From Derxia lacustris (GTDB lineage: Bacteria > Pseudomonadota > Gammaproteobacteria > Burkholderiales > Burkholderiaceae_E): DNA of 64,000 nucleotides. The notes beneath the pieces are model-generated. The model ran no database searches. It saw only the letters and a program-made list of their open reading frames with translations, and was not told the origin of the DNA. A program made the translations under genes and the position numbers. Of this stretch, positions 1 through 8,542 are shown in pieces (position 1 is the stretch's first letter; each line of letters opens with the position of its first letter). The stretch covers positions 124,001 through 188,000 of the forward strand of contig NZ_MUHU01000002.1 in assembly GCF_002105195.1 (NCBI RefSeq), given 5' to 3'.

Positions 1-696
1 CAATGCGGCCAGTGCGGCCACGCGGGCTGCGCGCCCTATGCCGTCGCCATCGTGCACGACCGCGCGCCGATCAATCGCTGCCCGCCCGGCGGCACGGCCG
101 GCATCGAACGACTGGCCGCGCTCACCGCGCGCGCGCCGCTGCCGCTCGATCCGGCCTGCGGCAGCGCCGCACCGCGCGGCGTTGCCGTCATCGACGAAGC
201 CCGCTGCATCGGCTGCACGCTGTGCATCCGCGCCTGCCCGGTCGACGCCATCGTCGGCGCCCCCAGGCGCATGCACGACGTCATCGCTGAGCTCTGCACC
301 GGCTGCGCGCTCTGTCTGCCGCCCTGCCCGGTCGACTGCATCTCGATGAGCCCGCAGCTGCCCGACGGCCACGCCGTGCCCGCCTGGACCGCTGCCGACG
401 CAAGCGACGCGCGCCTGCGCTTCGAGGCGCGCAGCCTGCGCCTGCAACGCGAAAGCGCCGAAAACGAACGCCGGCTCGCCGGCCTGCAAAGGCTTGCATC
501 CCAGCGCGCCAGCACCGCCGAATCCGCCCCGCCGGCGCCGGAAATTGCCGCCTCCGGCGACGACGCCCGCAAACGCAGCGTCGTCAATGCCGCCATCGAG
601 CGCGCGCGCCAGAAGGCCGCGCTGCGGGCTGCCGCCCAGGCCGGCGCGGCGCCGACCTCGGCCAGCCTCGAAACCTCGCCGCCACCTTCCGCCTGA
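1..696 (+). CDS. rnfB: RnfB/RsxB electron transport complex subunit, 5' partial
   Basis: The reading frame is open from the first base, so the gene starts before the window. The visible part begins in the Cys-rich Fe-S domain (CGQCGHAGC) and continues with two classical 4Fe-4S motifs ([14 protein letters not shown] and [14 protein letters not shown]). This is the layout of RnfB/RsxB, the membrane-associated ferredoxin-like subunit of the Rnf/Rsx ion-pumping electron transport complex. The Ala/Arg/Lys-rich C-terminal tail is typical of betaproteobacterial versions. The gene is followed after 5 bases by nth, a common housekeeping order in Burkholderiales. It therefore probably is not a nif-dedicated rnf gene, although Rnf complexes can feed electrons to nitrogenase. 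The N-terminal membrane anchor is outside the window. Confidence 0.9.
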   Translation, partial: QCGQCGHAGCAPYAVAIVHDRAPINRCPPGGTAGIERLAALTARAPLPLDPACGSAAPRGVAVIDEARCIGCTLCIRACPVDAIVGAPRRMHDVIAELCTGCALCLPPCPVDCISMSPQLPDGHAVPAWTAADASDARLRFEARSLRLQRESAENERRLAGLQRLASQRASTAESAPPAPEIAASGDDARKRSVVNAAIERARQKAALRAAAQAGAAPTSASLETSPPPSA

Positions 697-701
697 CCGA
701 C

Positions 702-1343
702 ATGCGCGCCGACAAGATCGAACAACTCTTCACCCGCTTCGAGCAGGCCAATCCGCTGCCCGTCACCGAGCTGGAATTCACCACGCCGTTCGAACTGCTG
801 ATCGCAGTGCTGCTCTCGGCCCAAGCCACCGACGTGAGCGTCAACAAGGCCACGCGCAAGCTCTTCCCCGTGGCCGGCACGCCTGCCGCCATGCTCGCGC
901 TCGGCGAGGAAGGACTGGCCGACTACATCCGCACCATCGGGCTGTTTCGCAGCAAGGCCAAACACGCCATCGAAACCTGCCGGCTGCTCATCGAGAAGCA
1001 CGGCGGCCGCGTCCCGCGTTCGCGCGAAGCGCTGGAGGCGCTGCCGGGCGTCGGCCGCAAAACCGCGAATGTGGTGCTGAACGTGGTTTTCGGCGAGCCG
1101 ACGATGGCCGTCGACACGCACATCTTCCGGCTCGGCAATCGCATCGGGCTGGCGCCCGGAAAGACGCCGCTCGATGTCGAACGCGGCCTGGTCAAGGCGA
1201 TCCCGGCGCGCTTCATGGTCGATGCGCACCACTGGCTCATCCTGCACGGTCGCTACATCTGCAAGGCGCGCACCCCGGAATGCTGGCGTTGCGCCATCGC
1301 CGATCTGTGCGAGTTCGAACCGAAGACCGCCTTGCCCCGCTAG
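702..1343 (+). CDS. nth: endonuclease III (DNA glycosylase/AP lyase)
   Basis: A 213-residue base-excision repair enzyme that removes oxidised pyrimidines and cleaves AP sites. The helix-hairpin-helix is visible as LPGVGRKTANVVLN with the catalytic Lys around residue 121, followed by the catalytic Asp in VDTHIFRLGNRIGL. The C-terminal 4Fe-4S ligands follow as C-x6-C-x2-C-x5-C (ARTPECWRCAIADLCEF). Length is normal for the family. It starts 5 bases after rnfB, so the two are likely co-transcribed, and a strong hairpin at 1375-1408 follows. Confidence 0.96.
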   Translation: MRADKIEQLFTRFEQANPLPVTELEFTTPFELLIAVLLSAQATDVSVNKATRKLFPVAGTPAAMLALGEEGLADYIRTIGLFRSKAKHAIETCRLLIEKHGGRVPRSREALEALPGVGRKTANVVLNVVFGEPTMAVDTHIFRLGNRIGLAPGKTPLDVERGLVKAIPARFMVDAHHWLILHGRYICKARTPECWRCAIADLCEFEPKTALPR

Positions 1344-1374
1344 CCGTGGCAGCGAAAACGGCCGACCAAATGAA

Positions 1375-1408
1375 AAACCCGGCAAATCCTGAAGGACTTG
1401 CCGGGTTT
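1375..1408 (+). terminator. hairpin terminator between nth and tRNA-His
   Basis: AAACCCGGCAA...TTGCCGGGTTT forms a long stem with a short loop, with A/T-rich flanks on both sides. It lies between the converging nth gene (plus) and the tRNA genes (minus), so it could work in both directions. Confidence 0.7.
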
Positions 1409-1419
1409 CGCTATTTTGG

Positions 1420-1495
1420 TGGGGTGGCGAATGGGGCTCGAACCCACGACCACCGGAATCACAATCCGGGACTCTACCAACTGAGCTATCGCCAC
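1420..1495 (-). tRNA. tRNA-His (GTG)
   Basis: On the minus strand this folds as a cloverleaf with anticodon GTG in the context ATTGTGATT, a TTCGAGCCC T-loop and an encoded CCA end. A G at -1 opposite C73 fits the tRNA-His identity rule, which supports this placement of the acceptor stem. Confidence 0.95.
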
Positions 1496-1552
1496 CACCG
1501 AAGACCGCGATTATGCCAATACTTTTGCCTGACTGACAAGCCGAAATGCATT

Positions 1553-1629
1553 TGGCCTGCCCGGAGGGAATCGAACCCCCGACCCACAGCTTAGAAGGCT
1601 GTTGCTCTATCCGACTGAGCTACGGGCAG
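1553..1629 (-). tRNA. tRNA-Arg (TCT)
   Basis: Minus-strand cloverleaf. The acceptor stem CTGCCCG pairs with CGGGCAG, the D-arm is AGCTCAGTCGGATAGAGC, the anticodon loop CTTCTAA gives TCT, the T-loop is GGTTCGATTCC, and CCA is encoded. It lies 57 bases upstream of tRNA-His on the same strand. Confidence 0.95.
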
Positions 1630-1703
1630 CCGTCGCGAGGCGCGCGATCATAGCACCGCCCTCGACCGCATTTGCCACGCAAATCCAGGCGCCAGCCGCA
1701 GGG

Positions 1704-2219
1704 CTAGCGCGGTGCGCCACCCTCACGGCTCAGCCGATCAAGCAAGGCGGCCGAAGGAAGAATCGGATTCACGAAGCAGACCGAATACTCGCTGCAAACG
1801 CTGCACGACGGCGCGCGGCAGACCGACACTTCGGCCCTGTCGCACAACTGCTTGTAGAAGAACTTCTTCCAGCGCATGTCCTGCGAATTGGCAGCGCGCA
1901 GACGGGGAAAGCAGTCGGCCATCAGGCGCGTGAGCTCGGGACGCTCCGGCAGACCGAGGTCTTCCCAGAGATGCCCTTCGCCCATGCATGAATAGGCAAG
2001 CCAGCGCGCCAGCGCCGCACCGCCCTCACCGGGCAACACCACCGCATCGAGCAGCAGTTCGAGAAGATCGGCGTACTCCTCATGCCGATCCGGGATCGAC
2101 ATGAGTTCGCCGCGCTCGCCCGGCACCAGATCGAAGGTCTGGCACCAGCGGGCTTCGATGCGATCCGCCTCGGCCGTGCCGAAGCGATCCGCCAGCAACC
2201 GGGCGAGCGCGGCTTCCAT
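1704..2219 (-). CDS. nifQ: NifQ, molybdenum donor for FeMo-cofactor synthesis
   Basis: 171 residues. The C-terminal part carries the NifQ signature C-x4-C-x2-C-x5-C (CRAPSCSVCSEYSVC), which in studied NifQ proteins holds a Mo-Fe-S cluster used as molybdenum source for NifEN. Upstream there is a helical region with a conserved Cys-Met-Gly-Glu-Gly-His-Leu-Trp segment. It is the last gene of the nifE operon and lies 3 bases after fdxB. Its position beside nifENX is the usual one. ATG at 2219 overlaps nothing and gives the expected family length. Confidence 0.93.
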   Translation of the reverse strand: MEAALARLLADRFGTAEADRIEARWCQTFDLVPGERGELMSIPDRHEEYADLLELLLDAVVLPGEGGAALARWLAYSCMGEGHLWEDLGLPERPELTRLMADCFPRLRAANSQDMRWKKFFYKQLCDRAEVSVCRAPSCSVCSEYSVCFVNPILPSAALLDRLSREGGAPR

Positions 2220-2222
2220 CGC

Positions 2223-2528
2223 TCAGACCGTGGCCGGGCCGTGCGTGTAGCACTTCTTCGGGCAGACCTTGGAGCAGGCCGTGCAGCCGATGCACATCTC
2301 CTGATGCGCGATCGTCATGACCTTCTTTTCGTACTCGTCGTCATCGTCGTCATCGCCGGTCAGCGAGAGCTTCTCGCCGTCCTCGTTGACGCCATAGAGC
2401 TCGAGCACGCCGCGCGGGCAGACCTTGAAGCAGCGGCCGCAGCCGATGCAGGTGTCCTCGTTCAGTTCCTGGACGAACTGGGGAGTCCAGCTTTCGCCGC
2501 TGGGGAGCGTGATAGAGAAGTTGCTCAT
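2223..2528 (-). CDS. fdxB: nif-specific ferredoxin III (two 4Fe-4S clusters), FdxB
   Basis: 101 residues with two 4Fe-4S motifs, [12 protein letters not shown] near residue 33 and [12 protein letters not shown] near residue 80. They are separated by a spacer with a run of six aspartates and a Lys-Lys. This arrangement is typical of the nif-linked ferredoxin III (FdxB) family, thought to donate electrons to nitrogenase or to cofactor assembly. The start is the ATG at 2528, which follows AAGGAG; a TTG codon just before it is less likely. It sits between the CCE_0567-family gene and nifQ. Confidence 0.9.
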   Translation of the reverse strand: MSNFSITLPSGESWTPQFVQELNEDTCIGCGRCFKVCPRGVLELYGVNEDGEKLSLTGDDDDDDEYEKKVMTIAHQEMCIGCTACSKVCPKKCYTHGPATV

Positions 2529-2539
2529 CAAATACTCCT

Positions 2540-2740
2540 TCAGGTGGCGGAAGCGGCGGCCTGGGCCTTGCGGGCTTCGGTCAGGGCGACATGAGCGTCA
2601 TAAGCACGCTGCGCGACTTCGAGAATCTTTTCCCAGCCGGTCGGAAGATCCTCGCTCAGGTCGTGGAGATCCATCTTGGCCTGAGTGGCCTGCGCGTTGA
2701 GCTTCTTGATCTTTGCCTTGAGTTCTTCGGCGCTTTCCAT
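2540..2740 (-). CDS. CCE_0567/DUF683 family small nif protein
   Basis: 66 residues, almost all predicted helix, with an Ala/Lys-rich ending. The [19 protein letters not shown] start and the spacing [20 protein letters not shown] match the small Rop-like helical-hairpin proteins encoded after the NifX-associated DUF269 gene in many diazotrophs (CCE_0567 family). A metal-binding role has been suggested for relatives. Its function in nitrogen fixation is unknown. It lies 2 bases after the DUF269 gene, clearly in the same operon. Confidence 0.8.
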   Translation of the reverse strand: MESAEELKAKIKKLNAQATQAKMDLHDLSEDLPTGWEKILEVAQRAYDAHVALTEARKAQAAASAT

Positions 2741-2742
2741 CT

Positions 2743-3222
2743 TCAGCCTCCGTAGTTCACGACTTCCGGATACTTCCGGATCATTTCGACGGCTTCGCTC
2801 ACGAACTTGCCGCCCTGGTCGGACAGCTTGGCGAGCGAGGCAAAACCGAAGCGATGCACGTCGCGCAACTGCTTGTTCACGACGATGAGACGACCGGCGA
2901 TCAGCACCATGCGGCCGAAGCCTTCGTGGCTCATCTTCATCATCGGGGTGACGATGTTGCCCGTCTCGCGTTCGATGGCGACCGCGATCGCGTTGTAGAA
3001 CAGTTCCAGGCGCCAGAGCACTTCAGGGTCCGGATCGCCGATGATCGGCAGTTCCTTGCGCTTCTCGGCCGTGATGATGAACGGGTCGAGCAGGTCGAGG
3101 TCGGTCTTGTTGTCCCAGGTGCCATGCATGTCCTGGGCGCGCAGCATCTTGATCATTTGCTGCACAAAGGGCGTTCCGAGGAGAGCCTCGTCGCTACCTG
3201 CTTCAATCGTGGCTTCAGCCAT
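2743..3222 (-). CDS. NifX-associated nitrogen fixation protein (DUF269)
   Basis: 159 residues starting MAEATIEAG. The core [21 protein letters not shown], the DNK-DLDLL-PFI segment and the ending [11 protein letters not shown] match the NifX-associated family (DUF269) that follows nifX in many nif clusters. No catalytic motif is visible and its role is unknown, although genetic proximity implies FeMo-co trafficking. The reading frame is open far upstream, but the ATG at 3222 overlaps the nifX stop by 8 bases and gives the family length, so it is chosen. Confidence 0.88.
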   Translation of the reverse strand: MAEATIEAGSDEALLGTPFVQQMIKMLRAQDMHGTWDNKTDLDLLDPFIITAEKRKELPIIGDPDPEVLWRLELFYNAIAVAIERETGNIVTPMMKMSHEGFGRMVLIAGRLIVVNKQLRDVHRFGFASLAKLSDQGGKFVSEAVEMIRKYPEVVNYGG

Positions 3223-3628
3223 GTTCCACCTCATCGTCTTCAAAGTCGGGGGCCTTGTCCTGGCCCTTGGTGAGTACCTTGCGCAGCCACGGCGGCGGCG
3301 TGCCCTTGAGCACTTCCTGGAGCTTGCCGATGATCTCGGCGATCGACTCGGGCTGCGGCACCTTGATCGGATGGATCTTGGCGGCCACGATGCGCGCCGC
3401 GCCCGATCCGCCGATGGCGGCGACGTAGAGAATCGCGCAGTCCTTGACCGCCTCGATCTTGGGCGCGAGCTTGTCCTCGTCGCCGTCTTCTTCGAGCTTG
3501 CCGCCGAATTCATGCGACTCGACAAGTTCGCTGCCGTCTGCGGTCACTTCGTAAATGAGAATGTTCTTGGCCCAGCCGAAGTGCGCATCGACGCGCAGCT
3601 TGTCCTGGGTGGAGAAGGCGACCTTCAT
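3215..3628 (-). CDS. nifX: NifX, NifB-co/VK-cluster carrier in FeMo-co synthesis
   Basis: 137 residues. The N-terminal [21 protein letters not shown] is the dinitrogenase iron-molybdenum cofactor-binding fold shared by NifX, NafY and the NifB C-terminus, with a His in the DAHFG position. The acidic C-terminal tail follows [10 protein letters not shown]. NifX binds FeMo-co precursors between NifB and NifEN. The start at 3628 shares an ATGA overlap with the nifN stop. The longer upstream frame is only a shadow of nifN. Confidence 0.93.
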   Translation of the reverse strand: MKVAFSTQDKLRVDAHFGWAKNILIYEVTADGSELVESHEFGGKLEEDGDEDKLAPKIEAVKDCAILYVAAIGGSGAARIVAAKIHPIKVPQPESIAEIIGKLQEVLKGTPPPWLRKVLTKGQDKAPDFEDDEVEHG

Positions 3629-5100
3629 GACGCAGCTCCTGTAGTGGTGAGTGTTTGGTCCTGATCGGCGACATCGTTCGACACCGCCGTTGCGCAACCG
3701 CAGCCCGAGCCGCAACCGCCGCCCTCGCTGTCCGACACGACGATCGGCGCGCCACGCTGGGCCGCAGCAAGCGACTCCTCGGGGAGCGGCCAGGAATCGG
3801 GGTCGCCGTGCCAGATGTGTTCCATCAGCAAGTTGCCGATGTCGAAGATGAGATTCATCGTGCCGCGATAGCCGACCGACACGCGATGCGAATTGCCGAT
3901 GCGATCGAACATCGGGATGCCCATGCGATAGAACGGAATGTTCAGCCGCGCGGCGGTCTGGCGACCATGCGAATGCGTGATCATCAGATCGCATTCCTTG
4001 GCCCCGATCTCCAGGTCCTCGATGTCGCCGATGACGACCTTCTCGGTCGGCACGCGCTCAAGCACCGGCGAATGCGTGGTCGTGATGCAGGTGTGCAGGA
4101 TCGCGCCCATCTCATGCAGCAGCGAGGCCGTTGCAAACAGCAGATCGGGCTCGGCACCGATGGCGACCTTCTTGCCACCGAAATGGAAGTGACCGTCGAG
4201 CATGGCATCGAGCAGCTGGCCGCGCTCGCGGCGATACTTCTGCGGCACCGGCTTGCCACTGATCTTTGCAATGGTTTGCAAGAACTGGTCGCAGGGCTCG
4301 AGCCCGGTCAGCCGGTCGAACACGTAGTAGGGAACCCCGGCGCGCATTTCCAGTTCGATGGCGGCCGAACGCATCTGCTCGCCGATCGCGATGGTGGCGA
4401 TCGAACCGCCCATCGTGGCCATTTCGTCGAGCGTCGTGCCGCCGATGGTCGTGCCGCGCCAGTCTTCGGGAATATGCCCGTCGAGCGAGCGCGCCACGTT
4501 CGGCAGCACCAGCGTGTTGAGGCCGAAGCCTTCGAGGATTTCGCAGATTTCCTCGATGTCGCCCGGCGTGACATGGGCACCCGGCAGCAGATTCACCTGG
4601 CGTTCGATGCGCGCACCGAACGGCGTGACGAACTGCTTGACCATCGTGAGCACGGCCTTGGCGAAGCCATCCTCGAATGCGCCGACATAGTCGGGCGTCG
4701 ACACGTACATCAGCGCAGTGTCGTCAAGCTCGGGCTTGCGCTTGCGCGCGAGTTCCAGATAGCCGTCGACGTCGTCGCCCTTGGTTTCGGTGAGGCCAGT
4801 GGAGCAGACCGCGATGATCTGCGGCTTGGCGCGATTGCGGATGTTGAGCAGCGCGGTCTCGAGGTTTTCGTAGCCGCCGAGGATGGTCGTGACCTCGTTC
4901 ATCGCCGTGGTCTGGAGCGGGATCGCCTCCTTGAAGTGGCGCACCAGCAGCACCAGCCCGAACGATGTGCAGCCCTGCGAGCCATGCATCACCGGCATGC
5001 AGGCATCGAGACCCATGAAGGCGTAGGCCGCACCGAGCGGCTGGCTCATCTTGAGCGGATTGACCGAGCAGGCCTTGCGGGATTCGACGACGGTTGCCAT
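3625..5100 (-). CDS. nifN: NifN, beta subunit of the NifEN FeMo-co scaffold
   Basis: 491 residues. Early Cys residues lie in RKACSVNPLKMSQPLGA and HGSQGCTSFG, as expected for NifK-like proteins that hold the interface Fe-S cluster. The CSTGLTETKGDD segment also matches NifN. NifEN receives NifB-co from NifX/NifB and matures it with Mo and homocitrate. It lies 16 bases after nifE and overlaps nifX by 4 bases. A Cys-rich tail (GGGCGSGCGCA) near residue 470 is an unusual C-terminal addition that could bind metal; this is only a sequence observation. Confidence 0.96.
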   Translation of the reverse strand: MATVVESRKACSVNPLKMSQPLGAAYAFMGLDACMPVMHGSQGCTSFGLVLLVRHFKEAIPLQTTAMNEVTTILGGYENLETALLNIRNRAKPQIIAVCSTGLTETKGDDVDGYLELARKRKPELDDTALMYVSTPDYVGAFEDGFAKAVLTMVKQFVTPFGARIERQVNLLPGAHVTPGDIEEICEILEGFGLNTLVLPNVARSLDGHIPEDWRGTTIGGTTLDEMATMGGSIATIAIGEQMRSAAIELEMRAGVPYYVFDRLTGLEPCDQFLQTIAKISGKPVPQKYRRERGQLLDAMLDGHFHFGGKKVAIGAEPDLLFATASLLHEMGAILHTCITTTHSPVLERVPTEKVVIGDIEDLEIGAKECDLMITHSHGRQTAARLNIPFYRMGIPMFDRIGNSHRVSVGYRGTMNLIFDIGNLLMEHIWHGDPDSWPLPEESLAAAQRGAPIVVSDSEGGGCGSGCGCATAVSNDVADQDQTLTTTGAAS

Positions 5101-5116
5101 GTCGCTTCAGTCCCGC

Positions 5117-6640
5117 TCAGTGCGCCGCGTGGGCATGAGCATGCGCGTCGGCCTCGCGGCCTTCGTTCAGCTCGTGCTCGCGCGCGATGATGGCTGCCTC
5201 GCGGATCGGCTGCGGCATGTCGATTTCGAGCGACGTGTCGGCCGGGATCATTTCCACGCCGTCCCAGGGAGCGGGCAGACGCACGGCCTTCCACACGGGA
5301 TTGGCCAGTGCCTTGTCGATCTCGTTGACCAGCGTGACCATGCCTTCGTAACCACCGTAGGCGTAGTGACGTTCCTGGTTGATGTCGAGCCAGGGCATCT
5401 TGGCCTTCAGCGCGATGAACTGCGACCGGCCACCCGACAGCATGATGTCGGCGCGCGCGTCCTTGAGCATCTTGTACATCTCGCGCGGCGACATGTCGTC
5501 GATCATGTGGGCGTCCTCGCCCATGATCTCCTTGATGCGGTCCTTGTCTTCCTTGGTCGACTTCTTGACGCTGGTACCGACCACTTCCATGCCGGCTTCC
5601 TGCAGCGCCGCGACCACCGACCACGACTTCACGCCGCCGGTAATCAGCAGCACGCGCTTGCCTTGCAGCCGCGGGCGATAGGACTGGATGCGCTCATACG
5701 CACGCTTCTCTTCCACCGCGATCAGCGCCTCGGTGCGGTCGAGCAGTTCGGCGTCGGCACCTTGCTTGACCAGCAGCTTGGAGATCTGGCGCAGCGTGTC
5801 GCTCATGTCGCCGATGCCGTAGAAGGAGCCTTCGAAATACGGGATTCCGTAGTTCTTCTCCATCTTGGTGGCGACGTTGATCATCGACTTCGAGCACACC
5901 ATCATGTTGACCTTCGCGCGATGGCTGCTCGCCACCTCGTGATAGCGGCCATCGCCCGAAATGCACGACAGGATGCGGATGCCGAGCGCGTCGAGCAGCG
6001 GCTTGATCTGCCAGAGCTCGCCCGACAGGTTGTATTCGCCAATGATGTTGATGTCGTACTGCGTGGTGTATTCCGGCTCTTCGGTGCCGATCACGTAGTC
6101 GAGCAGCGCCTCGGCGCCAAGCTTGTTGCCAAGGTTCTTGGGGCCCGCAAAGCCCGGAGCGTTCACCGGAATGACCGGCTTGCCGAACTTCTCGCTCGCA
6201 CGCTTGCAGACCGCCTCGATGTCGTCACCGATCAGCGCAGTGACGCAGGTCTGGTAGACGAAGATCGCCGGCGGGTTGTACTTCTCGATGATCTCGCGGC
6301 AGCTCTTGAACAGCCGCTTCTCGCCGCCGTACACGACGTCGAGCTCATTGATGTCGGTCGTGAAGCCGGTGCGATAAGTATCGGCACCCGACGAGAAACT
6401 GTGCCGGTTGTCCCAGCTGTTGCCTTCGCAGGCGATCGGACCGTGCACGAGATGCGCAACATCGACGATCGGCTGAAGCGCGATCTTGGCGCCGTCGAAA
6501 GCGCAGCCGCCGGCGGCGGCACCTGGCGAAAGCTGCTTCGTGCAGCCCTTCTTGCGCTCCTTCTCCGACTTGCCCTGGTTCTTGTCGCATCCAGGTTCAT
6601 CGAATACTTCAGCGATCTTTGCCTTGAGTGACACGCCCAT
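5117..6640 (-). CDS. nifE: NifE, alpha subunit of the NifEN FeMo-co scaffold
   Basis: 507 residues from the ATG at 6640, which follows a good GGAGG. The frame is open 54 bases further, but that part contains the sigma-54 promoter and so is untranslated. Interface-cluster Cys residues occur at about 33, 46 and 71 (GGCAFDGAK and HGPIACEGNSWDNR). The NifE-type [17 protein letters not shown] segment is present. The protein ends in a His/Ala-rich tail (HAHAHAAH), a possible metal-binding extension. It is first gene of the nifENX-DUF269-CCE_0567-fdxB-nifQ operon. Confidence 0.97.
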   Translation of the reverse strand: MGVSLKAKIAEVFDEPGCDKNQGKSEKERKKGCTKQLSPGAAAGGCAFDGAKIALQPIVDVAHLVHGPIACEGNSWDNRHSFSSGADTYRTGFTTDINELDVVYGGEKRLFKSCREIIEKYNPPAIFVYQTCVTALIGDDIEAVCKRASEKFGKPVIPVNAPGFAGPKNLGNKLGAEALLDYVIGTEEPEYTTQYDINIIGEYNLSGELWQIKPLLDALGIRILSCISGDGRYHEVASSHRAKVNMMVCSKSMINVATKMEKNYGIPYFEGSFYGIGDMSDTLRQISKLLVKQGADAELLDRTEALIAVEEKRAYERIQSYRPRLQGKRVLLITGGVKSWSVVAALQEAGMEVVGTSVKKSTKEDKDRIKEIMGEDAHMIDDMSPREMYKMLKDARADIMLSGGRSQFIALKAKMPWLDINQERHYAYGGYEGMVTLVNEIDKALANPVWKAVRLPAPWDGVEMIPADTSLEIDMPQPIREAAIIAREHELNEGREADAHAHAHAAH

Positions 6641-6673
6641 TGCAGCCTCCGTAAGGTTTGCTGCAATGGATTC

Positions 6674-6690
6674 AGCACGAACGGTGCCAG
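6674..6690 (-). promoter_or_regulatory. sigma-54 (-24/-12) promoter of the nifE operon
   Basis: Minus-strand sequence CTGGCACCGTTCGTGCT has the GG and GC pairs exactly 10 bases apart, with TGGCAC at -24 and GTGC at -12. Transcription should start near 6663, leaving a short leader before the nifE ATG at 6640. Confidence 0.85.
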
Positions 6691-6707
6691 TCAAACAAGC
6701 CCTTTTA

Positions 6708-6720
6708 AATCAACAAGTTA
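6708..6720. promoter_or_regulatory. IHF site upstream of nifE
   Basis: AATCAACAAGTTA matches the IHF consensus WATCAANNNNTTR without mismatch. It lies 18 bases upstream of the -24 element, where DNA bending would bring an upstream activator to sigma-54 polymerase. Confidence 0.7.
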
Positions 6721-6747
6721 ACCAAACAAGCACAGAAATTGGCGACT

Positions 6748-6763
6748 TGTCTCCGGGGTTTGA
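6748..6763. promoter_or_regulatory. imperfect NifA site upstream of nifE
   Basis: TGT-N10-TGA differs from the NifA upstream activator consensus TGT-N10-ACA at one of six positions. Its distance from the IHF site (28 bases) is like that at nifB (25 bases). No perfect match exists in the nifK-nifE interval, so this is the best candidate only. Confidence 0.4.
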
Positions 6764-6804
6764 AGGGTTTGCTACAAGCGCTTTTGTCGTGAACTGCCCA
6801 GCCA

Positions 6805-6833
6805 CAAAAAAAGGCCACCCGAGGGTGGCCTTC
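6805..6833 (-). terminator. rho-independent terminator of nifHDK
   Basis: On the minus strand AAGGCCACC-CTCG-GGTGGCCTT is followed by a run of T. It lies just after the nifK stop and separates nifHDK from the nifE promoter region. Confidence 0.93.
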
Positions 6834-6866
6834 TGAAACACGCCGGCAACCCGGCATGCGTTCGAA

Positions 6867-8423
6867 TCAGCGAATGATGTCGTACGAGTAGTCGGTCTTG
6901 CCCGGGATGATCGTGTTCGTATCCAGGGTTTCGAAGAACTCGTCAAGGAAGGTGACGAGAACGCGCATGCCGCCTTCGTAGCCCCAGATCGGGTAACGAT
7001 GGTAGTGGTGGCGATCGAAGATCGGGAACACCAGACGGATCAGCGGGGTGCCCGTGTCACGTTCGAGGTACTTGCCGTAGGTGTTGCCGATCAGGAAGTC
7101 GACCGGCTCCGTGAACAGCAGCGAACGCATGTGCCACAGGTCGCGCTTCGGGTAAGCCTTGCAGCTCGAACCGTAGGGCGAGGCATCGAAGATGCCTTGC
7201 AGCTTGGCTTCCCAGTCGCTGTCGCCGTTGGTGGCCAGGACGTGAACCGGTTCCGCGCCCAGTTCCAGCAGGAACTGCGTGAGGCCGATCATCTGATCCG
7301 GGTCGCCGTAGAGGGCGAAACGCTTGCCGTGCAGGTGAGCCTGGCTGTCGGCCATGGCGTCGACCAGCAGACCGCGCTCGTTTTCGAGTTCGGCGGGAAT
7401 CGGCTTGCCCGTCAGGCGCGAGATTTCCATCAGGAACGCATCGGTACCGGCAACACCGACCGGGCTGTTCAGCACGACGACTTCCTGGCCCTTTTCGCGG
7501 ATGTACTTGGCGGTACGGGCAGAGCTGAACTCCTGGAACACGATCGTGGCCTTGGCGTTGAGCGCCTTTTCCACTTGTTCCTTGGTCGTGCCGCCGTTGT
7601 ACATGCGGAACTCGCCATCCGTGGGCGTGGCCCAGGCTTCCGACGGGTCGCAGATGATCGTGTAGTCGATGCCGAACAGGCCGAAGATGCGCTTGATTTC
7701 CTTCATGTTGCCGACGACGAAACCGTCGAAGCCACCGATGAAGTTGATCGATTCGTTCGGCTGACGAACCAGCGGTTCGGTCGTGCCCGACTTGCCATCC
7801 CAGAAGTGCTGCAGGATGCCCAGGAGCGCATTGTCGTAGCCGGTGATGTGGCTGCCGACGAAGGCCGGGGTATGAGCGTAGGGAACGTCGTATTCGGCCG
7901 GGATGCTGCCCTTGTCCTTGGACGTCTTGATGAAGGCGTTCAAGTCATCGCCGATAACTTCGGCCATGCAGGTGGTCGAGACCGCGATCATGTCGGGCTT
8001 GTACAGGTTGTACGAGTTCGCCAGACCGTCGATCATGTTGTTCAGGCCACCGAACACGGCGGCGTCTTCCGTCATCGACGAAGACACGCAGCTGGTCGGT
8101 TCCTTGAAGTGACGCGAGAAGTGCGAACGGTAATAGGCAACGCAGCCTTGCGAACCGTGCACGAACGACAGCGTCTTGTGGAAGCCGTTGGCCACGAACA
8201 CGGCGCCGAGCGGCTGGCAGGCCTTGGCGGGGTTCACGGTCAGCGCTTCACGCGCGAAATTCTTCTGCTTGTAGTCTTCGGTCTTCGTCCACTGCACGAT
8301 TTCCTGGATCTTGGAATCGGCGTGATTGAATTCGAAGTCCTTCTTCTTCGCGAGCATCTCTTGATACTCGGGCTCGCGGAAAAGCAATTCGTGGTCGAGG
8401 ACCTTGTCTGCGCTTTGCGGCAT
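6867..8423 (-). CDS. nifK: nitrogenase MoFe protein beta subunit
   Basis: 518 residues, full length. The P-cluster ligands are seen in [25 protein letters not shown] and [12 protein letters not shown], followed by the Ser-rich and FNHADSK-type N-terminal features of group I NifK. With NifD it forms the alpha2beta2 MoFe protein; the beta subunit shares the P-cluster that relays electrons from NifH to FeMo-co. It is third in nifHDK, 119 bases after nifD, and is followed directly by a strong terminator. nifT and nifY do not follow it, unlike in many diazotrophs. Confidence 0.98.
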   Translation of the reverse strand: MPQSADKVLDHELLFREPEYQEMLAKKKDFEFNHADSKIQEIVQWTKTEDYKQKNFAREALTVNPAKACQPLGAVFVANGFHKTLSFVHGSQGCVAYYRSHFSRHFKEPTSCVSSSMTEDAAVFGGLNNMIDGLANSYNLYKPDMIAVSTTCMAEVIGDDLNAFIKTSKDKGSIPAEYDVPYAHTPAFVGSHITGYDNALLGILQHFWDGKSGTTEPLVRQPNESINFIGGFDGFVVGNMKEIKRIFGLFGIDYTIICDPSEAWATPTDGEFRMYNGGTTKEQVEKALNAKATIVFQEFSSARTAKYIREKGQEVVVLNSPVGVAGTDAFLMEISRLTGKPIPAELENERGLLVDAMADSQAHLHGKRFALYGDPDQMIGLTQFLLELGAEPVHVLATNGDSDWEAKLQGIFDASPYGSSCKAYPKRDLWHMRSLLFTEPVDFLIGNTYGKYLERDTGTPLIRLVFPIFDRHHYHRYPIWGYEGGMRVLVTFLDEFFETLDTNTIIPGKTDYSYDIIR

Positions 8424-8506
8424 GGTTGTGCTCCTTGCAGGTATGACGTGAACCGGGTGACTTGGATGGGGTGGTTTTTCGTATAGGGCCCGTCAGCGTT
8501 GGGGAC

Positions 8507-8524
8507 GGGCGTGTTGCCACGCCC
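8507..8524 (-). other. hairpin in the nifD-nifK spacer
   Basis: GGGCGTG-TTGC-CACGCCC is a perfect 7-bp stem within the 119-base nifD-nifK gap. There is no T-run, so it is more likely an mRNA-stabilising or processing structure than a terminator. Confidence 0.4.
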
Positions 8525-8542
8525 ATCACCCGATCCGCTTGC

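Noticed and set aside
6641..6694. Longer NifE N-terminus starting at 6694
   Set aside because: The extra codons contain the -24/-12 promoter, and a good ribosome binding site precedes the ATG at 6640.
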